From Streptomyces violaceus (GTDB taxonomy: Bacteria > Actinomycetota > Actinomycetes > Streptomycetales > Streptomycetaceae), in assembly GCA_000715635.1 (NCBI GenBank), contig KL569126.1, positions 3,812 through 13,451 on the forward strand: a stretch of 9,640 nt of DNA, given 5' to 3'. The notes below the pieces were generated by a model that saw nothing but the letters and a program-made list of their open reading frames with translations, searched no databases and was not told where the DNA came from. The translations under genes were made by a program, and so were the position numbers. Of the stretch, positions 6,955-9,640 are shown piece after piece. Within the stretch, counting starts at the first letter, position 1. Every line of letters begins with the position of its first letter.

Positions 6955-8043
6955 TCAGCCGAGAAGCATGAAGGCCATGGTGGGCTCTGTCAGCCTCGGG
7001 GTACCGAGCTTCCTGCTTACTTCGCGATCATCAACTGAGAAGCCGCGAAAAAACTTGTGGCCAAGTGCCCTCGCGGTGAGAGATGAGGTCTCCAAGATGT
7101 GCCCCACGTCATGGTGAATCGGCCGATACGAATAGTTCTCACGGTACCGGTACATGCTCCGCTCGACACGACTTGTCAATACGATCGCCATAGCAGGAGA
7201 AATTTTCATCCACTCGGGCTTTCCGACGACATGTCGAGCGACCCAGTCTCCATCAATCTCCGCCGTAATGAATTCCAGCGCGTGATCGCGTACGCTGTAA
7301 TGGTAGATTCCTACGGGGTAATCTTCAGCATTAAGGACCATCAAGTACGCCTCCGTCGGGTGTCGCGCACCACCTGACGGACTAGCCTTCCGCAACTGAT
7401 CACCTAGAGCTGGTGTCTTCTTCACTCCGACCTGGCCGAACGAGTAGTACAGAAATGTAGAGAGGTCCTGCAAACTCATTGGGGAGCTCGCCTTCTCCGG
7501 TATCCCGTGATCTGCGAGCACCTCATGCATCGTTGCATTGAGGGTTTTACTGGGGGCAGGCAACGCGACTATCTCGGCAGACACCGGAGGCTTGTAGAGG
7601 TAAGGCTCCGGCCCTTCGGCAAGGTACTGCTGCATGGTGGCGATGTCGGCTTGAGCCCCGTCACGCTTGCGGTAGTCAACTCGCTTAATCGAGTCTGAAA
7701 GCACCTGGTACGTGAAGGCCTCCCGCCAACCGTGCGCGGACCAGAGCGGTGCTGCGGCGAAGGTGTCAGCTTGCTCCGCATCCTTGTCGGTGACCAGGAT
7801 CCTTGCCTTGACCAGCCGCTTCACCTCAGCACGGGCAACAGAAGTCGAAAGGTCGGCGATCTCAGCGAGCCGACCCGTCGCTGCCCCCTCAGGCTCCCAG
7901 CCCGACATGCCAACCAGGAACTGAGTGAGTCGGGAGTCCCGCAGCGCCTTTCCGTCGTACAAGACACCTTCGCGTGGACTATGGAGTTGCAGCTTTTCCC
8001 CGACCACCTGGAACTGAAGGTCCAGCGCACGACGCACTCTCAC
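6955..8043 (-). CDS. SagB-type flavin oxidoreductase, first and most canonical paralogue
   Basis: This 362-residue protein starts at GTG 8043, with a perfect AGGAGG at 8053-8048 only 4 bases upstream; GTG 8037 (10-base spacing) is equally possible, and the open frame to TTG 8100 lacks a binding site. Residues 1-90 contain a winged-helix-like region (LTQFLVGMSGW, then ARAEVKRLVKARILVTD). The catalytic domain shows RKASPSGGARHPTEAYL (218-234), the full SagB motif including Glu231, then GIYHYS (245-250). MYRYRENYSYRPIHHDVGHI (297-316) and LTARALG (322-328) match the conserved C-terminal element. It is the most likely active FMN dehydrogenase of the three. It is visibly less GC-rich than its neighbours (64 of 120 bases in 7081-7200, against 44 of 60 in 4261-4320 of the ATPase gene), suggesting a different origin or weaker codon selection. 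Confidence 0.88.
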   Translation of the reverse strand: MRVRRALDLQFQVVGEKLQLHSPREGVLYDGKALRDSRLTQFLVGMSGWEPEGAATGRLAEIADLSTSVARAEVKRLVKARILVTDKDAEQADTFAAAPLWSAHGWREAFTYQVLSDSIKRVDYRKRDGAQADIATMQQYLAEGPEPYLYKPPVSAEIVALPAPSKTLNATMHEVLADHGIPEKASSPMSLQDLSTFLYYSFGQVGVKKTPALGDQLRKASPSGGARHPTEAYLMVLNAEDYPVGIYHYSVRDHALEFITAEIDGDWVARHVVGKPEWMKISPAMAIVLTSRVERSMYRYRENYSYRPIHHDVGHILETSSLTARALGHKFFRGFSVDDREVSRKLGTPRLTEPTMAFMLLG

Positions 8044-8102
8044 TATGCCTCCTGTCGTAGTACGACTCCGAATCCAGACGCTCGCCACAAAGCGAAACAA
8101 AT

Positions 8103-8132
8103 GGTGGGCCCCGGCTGGCGCCTGGGCCCACC
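8103..8132 (-). terminator. terminator-like hairpin between precursor and oxidoreductase genes (attenuator)
   Basis: Perfect 9-base arms GGTGGGCCC and GGGCCCACC enclose a 12-base loop. On the minus strand the stem is followed by ATTTGTTTCGCTTT, a moderately T-rich run. It lies between the precursor stop and the first oxidoreductase start. I infer partial termination that gives more precursor mRNA than enzyme mRNA, a common arrangement in RiPP operons. Confidence 0.6.
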
Positions 8133-8203
8133 ACTTGGGAACTGCTCAGCCGTTCGCTCGTATCAAAAGCGCGACCTCAGATGCCGATGCGAGCGGCAAG
8201 CCT

Positions 8204-8226
8204 GGCCTGGAAGTTTCCAGCAGGCC
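8204..8226 (-). other. stem-loop just downstream of the precursor gene
   Basis: On the minus strand GGCCTG and CAGGCC can form a 6-base stem around an 11-base loop; alternatively CTGGA and TCCAG pair around AACT with GGC/GCC extending the stem past a bulge. It begins 26 bases after the precursor stop. It may stabilise the 3' end of a short precursor transcript together with the hairpin at 8103-8132. No T-run follows, so it is probably not a terminator alone. Confidence 0.35.
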
Positions 8227-8251
8227 AAGTAATTCACACGCAGCGCGCGCT

Positions 8252-8380
8252 TCAGCCGAGCTGCTTCAGGCCGGCGGTCGGCTGAACCTCGGCCAGGTCC
8301 AGGGCGAACACCTCAGTCTCGTCGACGATCTCCTCGGCGGAAACCTCGCGAGCAGCCTCGACGATCTCGCTAACAGCCAT
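8252..8380 (-). CDS. putative RiPP precursor peptide
   Basis: This encodes a 42-residue peptide. AAGGAG (8392-8387) lies 6 bases before ATG 8380; an adjacent ATG at 8383 is too close, and upstream starts at 8425 and 8434 lie in or before the promoter -10. Residues 1-30 are acidic and helix-prone (MAVSEIVEAAREVSAEEIVD, then ETEVFALDLA), the FALDL part recalling leaders of actinobacterial azole and thiopeptide precursors. The tail reads EVQPTAGLKQLG. Only Thr22 and Thr35 are hydroxyl residues after position 14, and there is no Cys anywhere, so azole or lanthionine chemistry on Cys/Ser is ruled out. It is the first gene of the operon, directly ahead of three flavoprotein genes and an exporter, which is the basis for calling it a precursor. 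The cleavage site is not obvious. It resembles no precursor I can name, although its size matches trifolitoxin's TfxA. Confidence 0.75.
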   Translation of the reverse strand: MAVSEIVEAAREVSAEEIVDETEVFALDLAEVQPTAGLKQLG

Positions 8381-8386
8381 CATGAA

Positions 8387-8392
8387 CTCCTT
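8387..8392 (-). promoter_or_regulatory. ribosome binding site that fixes the precursor start
   Basis: AAGGAG precedes two tandem ATG codons. Spacing is 3 bases to the first (8383) and 6 to the second (8380). The second is favoured, giving a peptide that begins MAVSE rather than MMAVSE. Confidence 0.7.
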
Positions 8393-8425
8393 CACTGAGA
8401 AGATTCCCCGATTGGGGTGATCCAT

Positions 8426-8453
8426 ATTCTTCACAGTCGCAGGCTGATGTCAA
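8426..8453 (-). promoter_or_regulatory. HrdB-like promoter of the RiPP operon
   Basis: A perfect -35 TTGACA (8453-8448) is separated by 16 bases from AAGAAT (8431-8426), one mismatch from the streptomycete -10 form TAGAAT. Transcription would start near 8419-8420, leaving about 38 bases before the precursor ATG. A small CCCC/GGGG hairpin (8417-8406) would sit at the very 5' end of the mRNA. This placement is a second reason to reject precursor starts above 8420. Confidence 0.6.
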
Positions 8454-8464
8454 CGGTTCACCGA

Positions 8465-8500
8465 CTGTCCAATTAGCGGGGGCAAGTGCAATTCGGACAG
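8465..8500. promoter_or_regulatory. imperfect inverted repeat upstream of the operon promoter, possible operator
   Basis: CTGTCCAATT (8465-8474) is mirrored by AATTCGGACAG (8490-8500), 10-base arms with one extra base, around a 15-base spacer. It ends 12 bases upstream of the -35 box, a position suited to an activator. No regulator gene lies in the window, so the binding protein is unknown. Confidence 0.4.
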
Positions 8501-8873
8501 ACAACACATCCATACCGCGAGGGTAGGTGCCCGAAGAAGGCGACGCATACCAGCCGCTCCTAGATAGCGGCCAGAGCTACGCCGAAATGCGCCCCGTTAC
8601 ATGCTTGCTCTCAGAATCAGAGATCAACAGAGCGAGCTAACTCTGGACGAAGCTTCAGGGTCAACGTGGCGTCCGTCACGTTTGAGCTAGAATTGGCGCG
8701 ATCTCGACAGCGGCAGAAGGGCACTCCATTGACGCCCTACTGTCTGACGGACATCGCATGCAGAGGCCTGCATCCAACGCGGAGCACCCCGGCTTCGGAC
8801 GTGGAGCGAGGCGCTCCCCGCAAGTCACGACAAGCGCCGCGGTTCAGCAACGAACCCGTGCGCCTGGGCGAGG
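8501..8873. other. about 370 bases with no recognised gene
   Basis: Open frames here (for example plus strand from 8666) have mixed third-position use, no ribosome binding site and no recognisable motif. A TAGAAT hexamer occurs at about 8685-8690 on the plus strand, but no convincing -35 partner accompanies it. The stretch separates the RiPP promoter from gene remnants on the right and may be the cluster boundary. Confidence 0.4.
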
Positions 8874-9077
8874 TTGGCTGGAAAAGGCTTCCATGCTGGC
8901 CGCAAAGATCATCGGTCATGTTCGCGCTCCGGGTACCTGGACCGTTGGGCGAAAGCTCTGAAGGTGCAGGAAGACAAGCGCGTCAAGCCTGAGCGCTTCT
9001 CCCGGACCGTGGCCGCGCATCTTCCCGCCTCCGTGGCCTGGATTCCCGAACACCAGCACGGGGCCCCTGGCCGATAG
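8874..9077 (+). pseudogene. possible C-terminal remnant of an unrecognised gene
   Basis: The frame ending in TAG at 9075-9077 becomes coding-like from about 8928: codons are mostly G/C-ending and include GCC, GTG, CGC and GAC as in the true genes. The peptide contains SGYLDRWAKALK, VKPERFSRTVAAHLPA and VAWIPEHQH. Upstream in the same frame the bias disappears and there is no credible start, so this looks like the tail of a broken gene. I do not recognise the family. Chance open frame remains possible. Confidence 0.3.
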
Positions 9078-9122
9078 CACACTGGCGCTCCTACCGCCCT
9101 CTGCATCAAGGGAGATGTTCGC

Positions 9123-9373
9123 GTGACCGAACCGACCGTCGCACCGGAAGTGCGGACGGGTTGCTGCCAGTGCGGCGACATCGCCTACGTGGTGACCGGT
9201 GCCCCAGGAGGACCCCCACCTGTGCTCCTGTGAGCACTACACACACCTCTCCGGCTCGCCGGCGATGGCGTGGATCGGGTTTTGCAGGGAGTCGCTGAGC
9301 TGGACCGGGCCCCGGAGGTGAGCCGACCTGGTACTCGACCTGGCATCTCCGAATTACTGAGGGAGTCCCGTGA
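9123..9373 (+). pseudogene. frameshifted, truncated GFA/CENP-V family protein
   Basis: GTG 9123 follows an AAGGGAGA ribosome site. The first frame gives a GFA-type start (VRTGCCQCGDIAYVVTG) but stops at 9231-9233. Removing one C from the run in GACCCCCACC (9211-9220) restores PHLCSCEHYTHLSGSPAMAW. Removing one C from GGGCCCCGG near 9308-9315 then restores GPGGEPTWYSTW, before homology ends and a stop occurs at 9371. GFA-family enzymes bind zinc through CxC, CxCxxC and CxxC clusters; here the last Cys of CxCxxC is Tyr and the final CxxC is absent. Two homopolymer indels could be sequencing errors, but the missing cysteines and lost C-terminus favour real decay. The original function (formaldehyde activation or other zinc chemistry) cannot be specified. 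Confidence 0.7.
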
Positions 9374-9505
9374 TCAGGTGACGGGACGATCAGTCCAGAA
9401 GCGAAGGGTCGGTATGGGGCTGGAGAACGGCTGCGAACGACGCGTGTTGGCTAGCCGAGTTCGACGGCGGAGTTTCGGCGCCCGGGGGCGGGGGATCCTC
9501 GCCGC

Positions 9506-9640
9506 ATGGGACGTCCAGCGCGGTGGGGGGCCGTCGTCGTAGCGACGGCCGTGATGTTCGGAGTGTGCTTCGCGCTCGCCCGGGAGGAACCGTTCGGCTG
9601 GCTGCCGGAAAAGGATGCCGGGGCCTTCGCGGGTGCGGTA
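9506..9640 (+). CDS. partial hypothetical membrane or secreted protein, runs off the right edge
   Basis: ATG 9506 opens a frame of 45 codons that is still open at the window end. GGGGGAT about 8 bases upstream is a fair ribosome binding site. Residues 1-6 carry two Arg (MGRPAR), followed by a hydrophobic helix (about 7-25, VVVATAVMFGVCFALA), then a polar stretch with EEPFGWLPEKD. This is either an N-terminal membrane anchor or a signal sequence; no lipobox is clear, although a Cys lies in the helix at residue 21. Third codon positions are nearly all G or C. The family is not recognised. It is probably a native gene beyond the cluster. Confidence 0.6.
   Translation, partial: MGRPARWGAVVVATAVMFGVCFALAREEPFGWLPEKDAGAFAGAV

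Noticed and set aside
8381..8434. Longer precursor of 60 residues starting at GTG 8434
   Set aside because: That start and ATG 8425 lie in or upstream of the predicted -10 region, and AAGGAG points to ATG 8380.
8666..8992. 108-codon plus-strand frame from GTG 8666
   Set aside because: There is no ribosome binding site, codon third positions are mixed, and no motif is recognisable.
9270..9542. 90-codon plus-strand frame across the GFA remnant
   Set aside because: It is a shadow: the GFA motifs are in other frames and this frame is Arg/Gly-rich without motifs.
1..9640. CRISPR array, tRNA or rRNA gene, insertion sequence or phage attachment site
   Set aside because: I found no regularly spaced repeats, cloverleaf-like sequence, rRNA motifs, transposase motifs or paired terminal repeats.

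Overview
This window looks like actinomycete DNA, most likely Streptomyces or a close relative. It is GC-rich, coding regions prefer G or C at third codon positions, GTG starts are common, and the promoter and ribosome-binding-site style fit. I identified everything by reading motifs; no database search was possible.

The centre is one tightly packed minus-strand operon from about 8380 down to 938, which I read as a ribosomally made, modified peptide (RiPP) cluster. In transcription order it holds: a HrdB-like promoter with an upstream inverted repeat; a 42-residue precursor peptide with an acidic leader and a short C-terminal tail; an intergenic zone with a terminator-like hairpin (probable attenuator); three successive SagB-type flavin oxidoreductase homologues (8043-6955, 6941-5871, 5862-4852); an ABC-2 exporter of one ATPase and two permeases joined by 4-base stop/start overlaps; and a 438-residue protein with a Nudix-like N-terminus and an aminoglycoside-phosphotransferase-like body that has lost its catalytic residues. 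Gaps between genes after the attenuator are 13 bases or less, or overlaps.

The proposed logic is that the precursor is made in excess, the flavoproteins (with help from the pseudokinase-like protein) modify its tail, and the transporter exports it or protects the cell. The window has no YcaO or E1-like cyclodehydratase, no LanB/C/M, no radical SAM enzyme and no peptidase. The last 28 residues of the precursor contain no Ser or Cys, only two Thr. Ordinary azole chemistry is therefore unlikely. The closest concept I can name is trifolitoxin (Rhizobium, tfx genes); this is a hypothesis.

On the left (1-929) lie a possible partial minus-strand gene running off the window and a plus-strand GNAT acetyltransferase that converges on the operon with 8 bases between stop codons. 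On the right (8501-9640) is a poorly coding zone: an unrecognised gene tail, a frameshifted and truncated GFA/CENP-V family pseudogene, and the first 45 codons of a plus-strand membrane or secreted protein that runs off the window. These flanks probably mark the edges of the cluster.
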